Of a stretch of DNA of 64,000 bases, positions 32,168 to 43,243 are shown piece after piece (within the stretch, counting starts at the first letter, position 1; every line of letters begins with the position of its first letter). Source of the stretch: DATFDN01 sp963756495 (GTDB lineage Bacteria; Pseudomonadota; Alphaproteobacteria; Acetobacterales; Acetobacteraceae). Where the stretch lies: NCBI GenBank assembly GCA_963756495.1, contig CAVWNS010000001.1, positions 620,001 through 684,000 of the forward strand, in the 5' to 3' direction. Made by a program: the position numbers and the translations under genes. The notes beneath the pieces were generated by a model that had not been told where the DNA came from, did not search any database, and saw only the letters and a list, made by a program, of their open reading frames with translations.

Positions 32168-32947
32168 ATGGACGAGTTGCTGTACGAGGTGCGCGACGGG
32201 ATCGGGCGGGTCACCTTCAACCGGCCGGCGGCGCGCAACGCGCTGACCTTCGCCATGTACGAACGGCTGGCCGAGATCTGCGATGACGCGGGCCGACGCG
32301 CGGATGTGCGCGCGCTGGTGCTGACCGGCGCGGGCGACAAGGCGTTCGCGGCCGGCACCGACATCGGCCAGTTTCGCGCCTTCGCCGGCCCGGAGGACGC
32401 CATCGCCTACGAGGCGCGCCTGGATCGCGTGCTGGACACCTTGGAGCGATGCCCGGTTCCCACCATCGCCGCGGTGGCGGGTGCATGCACGGGCGGCGGC
32501 GCCGGCATCGCGGCGGCGTGCGACCTCCGCATCGCCGCCCGTGGGGCACGCTTCGGCTTCCCAATCGCGCGCACCCTGGGAAACTGCCTGTCGATGGCGA
32601 ACTACGCCCGCTTCGCCGCCCTGGTCGGCCCAGCCCGCGTCACCGAGATCGTCTTCACTGCCCGCCTTGTCGAAGCGGAGGAGGCGCGCGCGATCGGTCT
32701 GGTCAGCGAGGTGCTGGACGACCCCGCTTCCCTTGCCGCGCGTGCCGATGCGCTGGCGCGCCTGGTCGCGGGCCACGCCCCGCTCACGCTGCGCGCCACG
32801 AAGGAGGCGCTGCGCCGGCTGCGCGTGCGCGGCATGACCGAGGACGAGGGCCACGACCTGATCCTGTCCTGCTACATGAGCCAGGACTTCCGGGAGGGCA
32901 TGGAGGCATTCCTCGCCAAGCGGCCACCGGTCTGGCGCGGGGTCTAG
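32168..32947 (+). CDS. Enoyl-CoA hydratase/isomerase family protein
   Basis: Crotonase-fold protein of 259 residues. VRDGIGRVTFNRPAARNALT opens the fold; the oxyanion-hole segments are FAAGTDIGQF and AVAGACTGGGAGIAAACDLR. The catalytic Glu of true hydratases is not obvious, so isomerase or hydrolase activity is possible. GGGAGGGGGCG precedes the ATG. Divergent promoter shared with the carboxylase subunit (32083-32167). Confidence 0.88.
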   Translation: MDELLYEVRDGIGRVTFNRPAARNALTFAMYERLAEICDDAGRRADVRALVLTGAGDKAFAAGTDIGQFRAFAGPEDAIAYEARLDRVLDTLERCPVPTIAAVAGACTGGGAGIAAACDLRIAARGARFGFPIARTLGNCLSMANYARFAALVGPARVTEIVFTARLVEAEEARAIGLVSEVLDDPASLAARADALARLVAGHAPLTLRATKEALRRLRVRGMTEDEGHDLILSCYMSQDFREGMEAFLAKRPPVWRGV

Positions 32948-32956
32948 GCAGAACGG

Positions 32957-33667
32957 TCAAGGCTGGCGCAGCTTCACCTGAACGCCGTCCACCCCGGCGA
33001 TCACCGCGCGTTCGGCCATGCCGACGAACAGTCCCGTCTCGATTACGCCGACGATCTGATGCAGATGCTGGTCCAGCGCGGCCGGGTCGTCGATCCTGCC
33101 GGTCGCGCAGTCCAGGATGAGGTTGCCGCCATCGGTGTGGAAAGGCCGTCCCGCCCCGTCCAGGCGCAGCGCTGGACGAACGCCGGTGGCGGCGAGCCGG
33201 GCGGCGGTCGTCTCCCACCCGAAGGCCGCGACCTCGACCGGGACGGGCGCGTGCGCGCCCAACCGGTCCACCAGTTTCGTCTCATCGGCGATGATGATCA
33301 GCCGGGCGGCGGCAGCGGCTACGATCTTCTCGCGCAGGAGCGCGCCCCCCAAGCCCTTGATGAGATTGAGGGAGAAGCGGGCGACCTCGTCGGCGCCGTC
33401 GATGGCGAGGTCGAGAAGCGGACACTCGGCGAAGGTGACCAGCGGAATGCCGCGCGCGCGCGCCTGAGACGCGGTGCGTTCCGATGTCGGGATTGCCCGT
33501 ATCCGCAGCCCCGCTCGCATCCGGACGGCCAGGGCATCGATGGCGAAGGCAGCCGTCGAGCCGGTGCCGAGGCCCACTGCCATCCCATCCTCGACCAGCG
33601 CGACTGCCGCCTCGGCGGCGGCCTGCTTCTGTGCGGCGCGCGGGTCCGCTTGCGTCTGCCCACTCAT
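32957..33667 (-). CDS. rpiA: Ribose-5-phosphate isomerase A
   Basis: Interconverts ribose 5-phosphate and ribulose 5-phosphate in the pentose phosphate pathway. Family blocks: GMAVGLGTGSTAAFAIDALA, the phosphate loop; LDLAIDGADEVARFSLNLIK, with active-site Asp; and GLGGALLREKIV with the Lys and Glu. 236 residues, normal length. The ATG at 33667 matches the family; the frame extends upstream without homology. Confidence 0.95.
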   Translation of the reverse strand: MSGQTQADPRAAQKQAAAEAAVALVEDGMAVGLGTGSTAAFAIDALAVRMRAGLRIRAIPTSERTASQARARGIPLVTFAECPLLDLAIDGADEVARFSLNLIKGLGGALLREKIVAAAAARLIIIADETKLVDRLGAHAPVPVEVAAFGWETTAARLAATGVRPALRLDGAGRPFHTDGGNLILDCATGRIDDPAALDQHLHQIVGVIETGLFVGMAERAVIAGVDGVQVKLRQP

Positions 33668-33780
33668 GCGGTTTCCTCTTACGGGCTGGCTGTCTTGCGA
33701 TCCATGCCCTTGCGTCCCTCGGCCCGGTTGCGCATGTTCGCCAGCAGGAACGTAGGGCGCGAGGGAGGCGAGCGGACCAC

Positions 33781-34587
33781 ATGGACGGCGGGGTTGAGGC
33801 AAGGCGAATTACGCTCCATGCGACCGGGGATTTCGAGGGTATGCGGGCCGCCGGCCGTCTGGCGGCTGAAACCTTGGACATGATCACCCCGCATGTACGG
33901 CCGGGCGTCACCACGGCGGAGCTGGACCAGCTGTGCCATGATTTCATCCTCGCGCACGGCGCGGTGCCGGCACCGCTGAACTATCGCGGATTCCCCAAGT
34001 CGATCTGCACCTCGATCAACCACGTCGTCTGCCACGGCATCCCCGGCGAGCGAAGGCTGCTGAACGGCGACGTGCTGAACATCGACATCACGGTCATCCT
34101 GGACGGCTGGCACGGCGATTCGTCGCGCATGTACGTCGCGGGCACCCCAACCACCAAGGCGCGCAACCTGATGGACGTGACCTACGAGGCGCTGATGCGC
34201 GGCGTCGCCGCCGTCCGCCCCGGCGCCACGCTCGGCGACGTCGGGCACGCCATCCAGGTGTTCGTGGAGGGGCATCGCTACAGCGTGGTCCGCGATTTCT
34301 GCGGCCACGGCATCGGGCGGCACTTTCATGAACCGCCCAACGTGCTGCATTTCGGCCGTCCCGGCGACGGACCGCTGCTGCGGCCGGGCATGTTCTTCAC
34401 CATCGAGCCGATGGTGAACGCCGGGCGGCCCGAGGTGAAGATCCTCGATGACGGCTGGACCGCGGTGACGCGCGACCGCAGCCTGTCGATGCAGTTCGAG
34501 CACATGATCGGCGTCACCGCCGATGGGGTGGAAATCTTTACCCTCTCTCCCGCAGGCTATCACAAGCCGCCCTACCCGGTCGGCTGA
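33781..34587 (+). CDS. map: Methionine aminopeptidase type I
   Basis: Removes initiator methionine from new proteins. Metal ligands are visible: NIDITVILDGWHGDSSRMYV (two Asp), FCGHGIGRHFHEPPNV (His), FTIEPMVN (Glu) and the final Glu in SLSMQFEHMIGVT. CTSINHVVCHGIPGERRLLN precedes. 268 residues. Followed after 41 bases by radC on the same strand, a conserved alphaproteobacterial pair. Confidence 0.96.
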   Translation: MDGGVEARRITLHATGDFEGMRAAGRLAAETLDMITPHVRPGVTTAELDQLCHDFILAHGAVPAPLNYRGFPKSICTSINHVVCHGIPGERRLLNGDVLNIDITVILDGWHGDSSRMYVAGTPTTKARNLMDVTYEALMRGVAAVRPGATLGDVGHAIQVFVEGHRYSVVRDFCGHGIGRHFHEPPNVLHFGRPGDGPLLRPGMFFTIEPMVNAGRPEVKILDDGWTAVTRDRSLSMQFEHMIGVTADGVEIFTLSPAGYHKPPYPVG

Positions 34588-34628
34588 CGCGCCCGGCCCC
34601 CCTGCCGGGTCTTTCGGCTGCGGGGAGC

Positions 34629-35384
34629 ATGGGACAGCGACGCGCGCGCGCCGGCCTCGCCGAACAGGCCGGCCTTCTCGACCTTGGCCCGCCAGCGATC
34701 GACACCGCCGTCGAGTTGGGCACCGACGGGCACCGTGCGCGCATGCGGGCCCGTCTGGTCTCGGCGGGCGCCGAGGCACTGGCTGATCACGAGATGCTGG
34801 AGATGGTGCTGTTCCTCGCGCTGCCCCGGCGCGACACCAAGCCCATCGCGCGCGCCCTGCTCGGCCGCTTCGGCAGCTTCGCTGGCGCCATCGCGGCCCC
34901 GGTGAACGACTTGCGCGGCGTCCAGGGACTGGGCGAGGCGGGAACGGCGGCGCTGAAGCTCGTGCAGGGCGCGGCGCTGCGCCTACTGCGCGCCGAGGTG
35001 ACGGACACGCCGGTGCTGTCGAACTGGGACCGGCTGCTGGAGTACCTGAACGCGGTGCTGGCGCGCGAGCGGATCGAGCACTTCCGGGTGCTGTTCCTGG
35101 ACACACGCAACCGGCTGCTCGCCGACGAGGCGCAGGCCCGCGGGACGGTGAACCACACGCCCGTCTATCCGCGCGAGGTGGTCAAGCGCGCGCTGGAACT
35201 GCACGCGACCGCGCTGATCCTGGTCCACAATCACCCGAGCGGCGATCCCACGCCCTCGCGCGAGGACGTCGCCGTGACCGCCGAGGTGAAGACCGCCGCC
35301 TCCACCCTCTCGGTGACGCTGCGCGACCACATTATCGTCGGCAACGGGCGTTGGTTCAGCTTCCGCCAGCATGGGCTGCTGTAG
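34629..35384 (+). CDS. radC: RadC family JAB/MPN domain protein
   Basis: 251 residues. The helix-hairpin-helix part with LIGRFGSFAGAIAAPVNDLR-like residues precedes the C-terminal JAB domain, whose zinc motif reads LILVHNHPSGDPTPSRED. The family was named for DNA repair but its real role is unclear. Co-oriented with map and probably co-transcribed. Confidence 0.92.
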   Translation: MGQRRARAGLAEQAGLLDLGPPAIDTAVELGTDGHRARMRARLVSAGAEALADHEMLEMVLFLALPRRDTKPIARALLGRFGSFAGAIAAPVNDLRGVQGLGEAGTAALKLVQGAALRLLRAEVTDTPVLSNWDRLLEYLNAVLARERIEHFRVLFLDTRNRLLADEAQARGTVNHTPVYPREVVKRALELHATALILVHNHPSGDPTPSREDVAVTAEVKTAASTLSVTLRDHIIVGNGRWFSFRQHGLL

Positions 35385-35396
35385 CCCCCCGCTCGG

Positions 35397-35990
35397 TCAG
35401 GGAATTACCGAGACAACCTGGTGCGAGCCGTCCCAGATCATCCGCCCGGCGACATAGGCGACCATGAGCAGCCCCGCCCAGCCGAGCCAGCGCGACCGCG
35501 CCACCAGGCGGGCCACGAGATCGGCGGCGACCGCCATGAGCATCACGCCGAGCAGCAGGCCGAGGGTGAGCACCACGGGGCTGTCCCGCGCGGCGCCGGC
35601 CACGGCCAGGACGTTGTCGAGGCTCATCGACACGTCCGCCAGCATGATCCGCAGCATCGCGCGCATCAGCGTGGGCGGCTCGGCCGCCCTGCCGGCTCCG
35701 TCGTCGTGCGCGGCGAGGTCGCGGAACATCTTCCAGGCCACCCACAACAGCAGCAGCCCGCCCGCGAGCGTCAGGCCGAGCACCTGGAGAAGCCGGAGCG
35801 CGACCAGCCCGAAGCCGATGCGGATGACGGTCGCGGCGGCGATCCCGAGCGCGATGGCGCGCCGGCGCTGCGCCTGGGGCAGCCCGGCCACCGCCAGCCC
35901 GACCACCACCGCGTTGTCACCCGCCAGCGCGACATCGATCAGCACGACCTGCGCCAGCGCCGCGAGATCGTGGGTCCAGGCATCCAGCAT
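35397..35990 (-). CDS. TerC/YjbE family integral membrane protein
   Basis: 197 residues with about six membrane helices. The family's two acidic repeats are seen as VLIDVALAGDNAVVVGLAVA and MLADVSMSLDNVLAVAGAAR, which probably bind or move divalent metals such as Mn. A short charged loop (RDLAAHDDGAGRAAEPPT) joins the halves. Convergent with radC, divergent from purB. Confidence 0.9.
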   Translation of the reverse strand: MLDAWTHDLAALAQVVLIDVALAGDNAVVVGLAVAGLPQAQRRRAIALGIAAATVIRIGFGLVALRLLQVLGLTLAGGLLLLWVAWKMFRDLAAHDDGAGRAAEPPTLMRAMLRIMLADVSMSLDNVLAVAGAARDSPVVLTLGLLLGVMLMAVAADLVARLVARSRWLGWAGLLMVAYVAGRMIWDGSHQVVSVIP

Positions 35991-36087
35991 GTCCGAGGCG
36001 GTATCCCGTTGTTGCGGCGCGGCAGGCTTGTCAGACGGCGGTGGCGGGGTCTAGCTGGCCTGGCAGCAGCAAGTGGACCGGCGCGCC

Positions 36088-37425
36088 ATGGTTCCCCGCT
36101 ACACCCGTCCCGAGATGGGCGCGATCTGGGCGCCCGAGAACCGATATCGCATCTGGTTCGAGATCGAGGCGCTGGCCGCCGAGGGCATGGCGCACACGGG
36201 GGCCATCCCCGCCGAGGCGGCCCGCGTCATCCGCGACAAGGGCGCGGCCCGCGTGGCCGACATCGGGCCGGCCGAGCTTGACCGGATCGACGCCATCGAG
36301 CGCGAGACCCGCCATGACGTCATCGCCTTCCTGACCTGGCTCGCGGAGGGAATCGGGCCGGAGAGCCGCTTTGTTCACCAGGGCATGACCTCCTCGGACG
36401 TGCTGGACACCTGCCTCTCGGTCCAGCTCGCCCAGGCGACCGACCTGCTGCTGCGCGATCTCGACGCCGTGCTGGCCGCGCTCAAAACCCGCGCCTTCGA
36501 GCACAAGCACACGCTGACCATCGGGCGCAGCCACGGCATCCACGCCGAGCCGACCACGTTCGGGCTGAAGCTCGCCGGACACTACGCCGAGTTCGCCCGT
36601 GACCGCGCCCGGCTGGAGGCGGCGCGGCGCGAGATCGCGGTCTGCGCGATCAGCGGGGCGGTGGGCACCTTCGCCCATCTCGATCCGCGCGTGGAGGCGT
36701 ATGTCGCCGGGCATCTGGGCCTGGCGGTCGAGCCCGTCTCCACGCAGGTCATCCCGCGCGACCGCCATGCCGCCTATTTCTGCACCCTGGCGGTCATCGC
36801 CAGCGGGGTGGAGCGGCTGGCCATCGAGGTGCGCCACCTGCAACGCAGCGAGGTGCGCGAGGCCGAGGAATTCTTCCATGCCGGGCAGAAGGGAAGCTCG
36901 GCGATGCCGCACAAACGCAACCCGGTCCTGTCGGAGAACCTGACCGGGCTCGCCCGCGTGGTCCGCGCGGCCGCGCTCCCGGCCCTGGAGAACGTCGCGC
37001 TGTGGCACGAGCGCGATATCAGCCATTCCTCCGTCGAGCGGGTGATCGCGCCCGACACCACCACCGCGCTCGATTTCGCGCTGGCGCGCATGGCGGGGAT
37101 GATGGAGCGGCTGAGCGTCTATCCCGAACGCATGGCCGAGAACCTCGACGCGCTCGGGGGCGTGGTGCATAGCGGGGAGGTGCTGCTGGCCCTAACCCGC
37201 GCCGGCATCTCGCGCGAGGAGGCGTACGGGATCGTGCAGCGCAGCGCGATGGCGACCTGGGAGGGGCTGGGCAGGCCCGGCGGGCGGGGGTTCCGCGCGA
37301 ACCTAGAGCGCGACCCGGAGATCGCCGGCCGGATTCCGCCCGAGGTGCTGGACCGAGCCATGGACCCCGCCCTGCATCTGCGCGCCCTCGACGAGGTCTT
37401 CGCGCGCGTGTTCGGAGCCGACTGA
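36088..37425 (+). CDS. purB: Adenylosuccinate lyase
   Basis: Acts twice in purine synthesis, splitting SAICAR and adenylosuccinate. MVPRYTRPEMGAIWAPENRY is the standard start, with TSSDVLDTCLSVQLAQATDL holding a catalytic region and the signature GSSAMPHKRNPVLSENLTGL containing the catalytic Ser loop. 445 residues. An in-frame GTG 15 bases upstream is possible but less like the family. Confidence 0.96.
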   Translation: MVPRYTRPEMGAIWAPENRYRIWFEIEALAAEGMAHTGAIPAEAARVIRDKGAARVADIGPAELDRIDAIERETRHDVIAFLTWLAEGIGPESRFVHQGMTSSDVLDTCLSVQLAQATDLLLRDLDAVLAALKTRAFEHKHTLTIGRSHGIHAEPTTFGLKLAGHYAEFARDRARLEAARREIAVCAISGAVGTFAHLDPRVEAYVAGHLGLAVEPVSTQVIPRDRHAAYFCTLAVIASGVERLAIEVRHLQRSEVREAEEFFHAGQKGSSAMPHKRNPVLSENLTGLARVVRAAALPALENVALWHERDISHSSVERVIAPDTTTALDFALARMAGMMERLSVYPERMAENLDALGGVVHSGEVLLALTRAGISREEAYGIVQRSAMATWEGLGRPGGRGFRANLERDPEIAGRIPPEVLDRAMDPALHLRALDEVFARVFGAD

Positions 37426-37430
37426 GCCGC

Positions 37431-38168
37431 GTGTGCACCGTGGTCCTGCTACTGCGCCCCGGCCATGCGGTCCCGCTCATGCTGGCCGCCAATCGGGACG
37501 AGCAGCTCGATCGGGCGTGGGACCCGCCCGCCGCGTGGTGGCCCGATCGGCCCGGCGTGATCGCCGGCCGCGATCGCGCGGGAGGCGGAACCTGGCTGGG
37601 GATCAACCGGAATGGCGTCATCGCCGCGGTGCTGAACCGGCCGGGCAGCCTGGGCCCGGCGCCGGGCAAGCGCAGCCGGGGCGAGCTGCCGCTGCTCGCG
37701 CTGGACCACGCGACGGCGCAGGCGGCGGCGGCGGCGCTCACGGCTTTCGACGCCGCGGCATGGCGTTCCTTCAACATGGTCCTGGCCGACCGCGCCGGCG
37801 CGGTGTTCATCCGTGGCCTGGGCGAGGGCCAGCCTCAGGCGCGCGCGCTGGCGCCCGGCGTCAGCATGATCACGGCACATGAGCCGAACGATCCCGGCAG
37901 CCTGCGGACGGCGCGCCACCTGCCCCGCTTTCGCGCCGCACCCCCGCCGGATACCGACGGGTGGCGGGGGTGGCGGGCGATCCTGGCCGACCGGGCGGGC
38001 GCGGCCGGCCAGCAGATCAACGTCTCTCCGCGCGCCGGCTTCGGCACCGTGTGCAGCGCGCTGATTTCCCTGCCGCGCAACGCGGCGCCGTCCTGGCTGT
38101 TCGCGCCGGGACCACCCCACCAGGCCGCCTTCGCCCCGGTGGGGGGAACAGCCGCGCCCGGCCTGTAG
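37431..38168 (+). CDS. TANGO2-like (NRDE family) protein
   Basis: Ntn-hydrolase-like family with the N-terminal Cys2 (MCTVVLLLRPGHAVPLMLAA) and the name-giving NRDE motif at residues 23-26, followed by RDRAGGGTWLGINRNGVIAA. GTG start, only five bases after the purB stop, so translation is probably coupled. The eukaryotic homologue affects haem and lipid handling; the bacterial role is open. Confidence 0.88.
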   Translation: MCTVVLLLRPGHAVPLMLAANRDEQLDRAWDPPAAWWPDRPGVIAGRDRAGGGTWLGINRNGVIAAVLNRPGSLGPAPGKRSRGELPLLALDHATAQAAAAALTAFDAAAWRSFNMVLADRAGAVFIRGLGEGQPQARALAPGVSMITAHEPNDPGSLRTARHLPRFRAAPPPDTDGWRGWRAILADRAGAAGQQINVSPRAGFGTVCSALISLPRNAAPSWLFAPGPPHQAAFAPVGGTAAPGL

Positions 38169-38340
38169 GCACTCGGCCCGACGGCCGGAATATCTTCTAT
38201 TCGCAGCCCTCTCCATGGACCCAATAAAGCTTACATTGGCATCTATTCGCGATCGTGACCGGCCGACGCACGCCGGCCGCCCTATGCTTTTCAATCCTAA
38301 TTCGCTATCAATCAGCGCTTGACGGCGCCCGGAGGTGGCC

Positions 38341-40311
<1,971 letters not shown>

Positions 40312-40371
40312 CGCGTTCACGTCCCAACGCGGCGGCCGTCAACCCCGCTCGCCTCATCGAAAGGACATGCA

Positions 40372-40767
40372 ATGAGCAAGAAGAGCGTGCTGGTGATCGG
40401 CCTGGAGCCGTCACTGATCGACTTCTCCGATCCGGCGTACGGGGCCTTTCCCGGCATGAACGCGTCGAAGGTCATGGCCAGCCTGCAAGCCGACGACGCG
40501 CATCTGAAGGCGCTCGGCTACGACGCGCAGCTGTGCCTCACCGATTTCGGCGAGACCGCCGAGGCAGTAGTCCAGGCGCGATTGAAGGAGAAGTCATACG
40601 ACTGCATCCTCATCGGCGCCGGCGTCCGGCTGATCGCCCAGAACACGCCCTTGTTCGAGAAGCTGATCAACGTCGTGCATGCGCATGCGCCTCAGGCCAA
40701 GCTGTGCTTCAACACGCGCCCCGATGACACGGCCGCGGCGATCCGGCGTTGGATCGCGGTGCCCTGA
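40372..40767 (+). CDS. Conserved hypothetical protein
   Basis: 131 residues starting MSKKSVLVIGLEPSLIDFSD after GAAAGGA. An alpha/beta pattern is visible (SVLVIGLEP, YDAQLCLTDFG, YDCILIGAGVRL, AKLCFNTRPDD), suggesting a small Rossmann-like fold similar to response-regulator receivers but without the phosphorylated Asp pattern. No signal peptide. It lies 60 bases after the membrane kinase, so it could be its partner. Function unknown. Confidence 0.7.
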   Translation: MSKKSVLVIGLEPSLIDFSDPAYGAFPGMNASKVMASLQADDAHLKALGYDAQLCLTDFGETAEAVVQARLKEKSYDCILIGAGVRLIAQNTPLFEKLINVVHAHAPQAKLCFNTRPDDTAAAIRRWIAVP

Positions 40768-40802
40768 TCCCCGTCGAAAGCGGTTGGCTGCACGCGCAAG
40801 TT

Positions 40803-41015
40803 CTAGAGCGCTTTCAAGCTGACTGTCCGTAGCCCGCGTGGGCCAGGAAACAGCGCGTCGCGTGAACGGGATACCAGTCGACGGATTGCTGCCTTGAGCT
40901 TGGCAAAGAGCTGCGCGCGTCCGCGCCCCCCACCGAAGTACCGATGGGCCAGACGGGCGGTTTTCGATGCCGCCGCGGGCGAGGACGGCGCTTTGTATTG
41001 TGCTCTCGGTGCATC
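40803..41015 (-). mobile_element. IS630 remnant (transposase C terminus)
   Basis: On the minus strand one frame reads AQLFAKLKAAIRR and another CFLAHAGYGQSA followed by a stop, which match the last helices of IS630 transposases (FAKLKALLR ... NYFAHAGY) with a short deletion between. CTAGAGCGCTTTC at 40804-40816 has the look of an IS630 terminus next to TA. Nothing else of the element remains. Confidence 0.5.
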
Positions 41016-41055
41016 GCTGGTCATCGACATGATCGCATTTCATCGACCGCCCGAC

Positions 41056-41390
41056 ATGCACAAGCGCCCGCCGGAACAAGTCGCGATGCTGGATCAGCAA
41101 GCGCCGGAGACTAGCCTTTCCGCGACCGCGATCACGGCGGGTGCGTCGCCCACCCGAGTGCAACAAATGCATCCCGCTCTCGTACACCTCCCGATCGCGC
41201 TGTTGCCGCTCGCGGTCGGTGCCGATCTTCTCGGATGTCCCACCGGGAATGGCTCGCTCCACACTTTCGGGCGCAATGCAATCGGGCTCGCGGCGGTCGG
41301 AGCGCTTGGCTCCGCCGTCACTGGGCTCATCGCGGGGGAAGAGGTGAACGTCGAGGGCGGGTCGTACGACATGCTGGTGACGCATTCCAA
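41056..41390 (+). pseudogene. DUF2231 membrane protein fragment
   Basis: ASPTRVQQMHPALVHLPIAL, then LPLAVGADLLG and GSAVTGLIAGEEVNVEGGSY correspond to the first half of a DUF2231 protein, a four-helix membrane protein with conserved histidines. Family resemblance stops after MLVTHSN near 41390 and the rest of the frame is unlike it. Start uncertain (ATG 41056 or 41029). A truncated remnant. Confidence 0.55.
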
Positions 41391-41510
41391 CCGTTGTGAC
41401 CTGGTGCGCGAAGCACTGTGGCGCTATCAAGCAGTCAGAGGCCCCGGCCGCGCTGACCGGCGAACCGTGACGACCGAAACCCACCAGCCGGGAGGTTCGA
41501 TTGACGGCGC

Positions 41511-41854
41511 TCACGTGGTGATCCCCAACGCACCGCGTGCGGCGGCGCCGACCAGGCGGCAGCGGCGGAGAAAGGCCTCCTGGGCCTGCGCGACATTCGC
41601 CGGATCGCCTCGCCACACCGCCAGAGTCTCCGCTTGCAGGGCACGACCAAACGAAAAATTGACGGGCCCTGGATGCCGGCGGTCGAGAACAGCAGGTCGC
41701 GGCAAGCCCGTCGCGTATTCTCCGTAGGCGGGATGCCGACGGGCGCGAACCTCTTCTCGATCGAGCCGAGGCTCTCGTCCGCAGCCAGCAGGCCCTTGCC
41801 CGGAGCAACCAACGCCGCCACCGCCGCCATGCATGCTGATAGGTTCTGGTCCAC
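41511..41854 (-). pseudogene. Class I fructose-bisphosphate aldolase, internally deleted
   Basis: The N terminus is clear: VDQNLSACMAAVAALVAPGK, then LLAADESLGSIEKRFAPVGI and TRRACRDLLFSTAGIQ. Near 41665 it jumps, with a frame change, to the extreme C terminus of the same family: SFGRALQAETLAVWRGDPAN, then VAQAQEAFLRRCRLVGAAAR. About 230 central residues including the Schiff-base lysine are missing. A dead gene between a DUF2231 fragment and an IS630. Confidence 0.7.
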
Positions 41855-41909
41855 TGCTCCGTCCTCCCTGGTTGCTGCGCCTGTCAATTCCTCGAACTGA
41901 CGGCTAATA

Positions 41910-43079
41910 CCAAGCCGCCTGGCCGCTGACTCTCTGGGATTCCCAATCTGGCTCGGTTCTGATTCGATGGCCGCGTGGTCGAGTCGGAGCGAGGCATCGG
42001 ATGGGCGCGGCAGTGACGGTGACGCGTACGGAGCACACGGCGGCTGGCCTTCGTGAGATCGCGGGCAAATGCCGCGACGGCGCGCAGGTCCGCCGGCTGC
42101 TGGCGATGGCGATGATTCTGGAGGGCTATCCGCGCGCCGAGGCGGCGGAGCGGAACGGCATGGACCGGCAAACGCTTCGCGACTGGGTGCATCGCTACAA
42201 TCGGGACGGGGTGGACGGGCTGACGTCGCGCCGCGGCCCAGGCCCCGCGCCGGTCCTGACCAAGGAGCAAATGGCGGAGCTGAGGGAGCTGGTCGTCAAG
42301 GGGCCGGATCTGGAAAAGCACAAGGTGGTGCGCTGGCGGTGCCTGGATTTGCGCGAAGAGGTTGCGCGCCGCTTCAGTGTGACGGTGCATGAGAGCACCA
42401 TCGGCAAGTGGTTGCGCCGGCTCGACCTGACCCGGCTGCAGCCGCGGCCGTTCCATCCGAAGAAGGACGCCGCGGCCGAGGCGGCGTTTAAAAAAACTTT
42501 GCCAGTCTGGTGAAGGAGGCGCTGCCCGCTTCCGCGGCTGACAAGCCAGTCGAGATTTGGTTTCAGGACGAAGCACGGGTCGGCCAGAAGGGCGGCCACG
42601 CTTACATTTGGGCGCCGATCGGCTCGCGGCCGTTGATGGTCCGCGATAACCGCCACGACTCCGCCTACCTGTTTGGCGCGATTTGCCCGAACTGCGCCGT
42701 CGGCGCCGCAATCATCATGCCGGGCGTCAATGCCGAGGCCATGACCGAGCACCTGGCCGAAATTAGCACCCAGGTCGCACCCGGCGCTCACGCCGTGCTG
42801 GTCTGCGACAGCGCCGGATGGCATCAGCGGGGCGTCCGTCTCGGCGTGCCCGACAACATCACACTCCTGCCGCTGCCGCCGTACTCCCCGGAACTGAACC
42901 CGATGGAGAACGTCTGGCAATACCTCCGCGCTAACCGGCTGTGCGCCCTGGTGTGGGACGGCTACGACGCCATCGTCGAGGCGTGCCGGACCGCCTGGCA
43001 TTTCTTCGTCAACGACCCTGACCGCATCAGCTCCGTCGGCGCAAGGGAGTGGGCGTGTGTCACTCTCTAGGCGGGTTGG
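41910..43079 (+). mobile_element. Second IS630 family insertion sequence
   Basis: Ends are CCAAGCCGCC at 41910-41919 and GGCGGGTTGG at 43070-43079, a 10-bp inverted repeat with one mismatch, with TA directly outside each (41908-41909 and 43080-43081). 1170 bp, carrying a two-frame transposase. It differs in sequence from the IS630 at 28.95 kb. Confidence 0.85.
42001..43070 (+). CDS. IS630 family transposase, probable -1 ribosomal frameshift
   Basis: The first frame (42001-42513) holds the HTH and linker, LRDWVHRYNRDGVDGLTSRR and STIGKWLRRLDLTRLQPRPF. The second (42510-43070, entered near 42495) holds the catalytic core: EIWFQDEARVGQKGGHAYIW, VLVCDSAGWHQRGVRLGVPD and PYSPELNPMENVWQYLR. At 42487 the sequence TTTAAAAAAAC has seven As; a -1 slip there reads through to NFASLVKEALPASAAD, joining the halves. 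Programmed frameshifting at A-runs is well known in IS630 and related families. Confidence 0.88.
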
Positions 43080-43243
43080 TATAAGCTCAACGGGAAGCGG
43101 GGCCGCGCCTGGTCTTGCGGGATACGGAGATTCCGTAACGAGCGCGATCATCTACCCGGTGATTGCGCGCGGGTTGCGGCTCCGACGCGGCAAAGTCGCG
43201 ATCACCCTCCGCTGGCCGCGCGCCGCGCCGCGCGAGTGCATCT

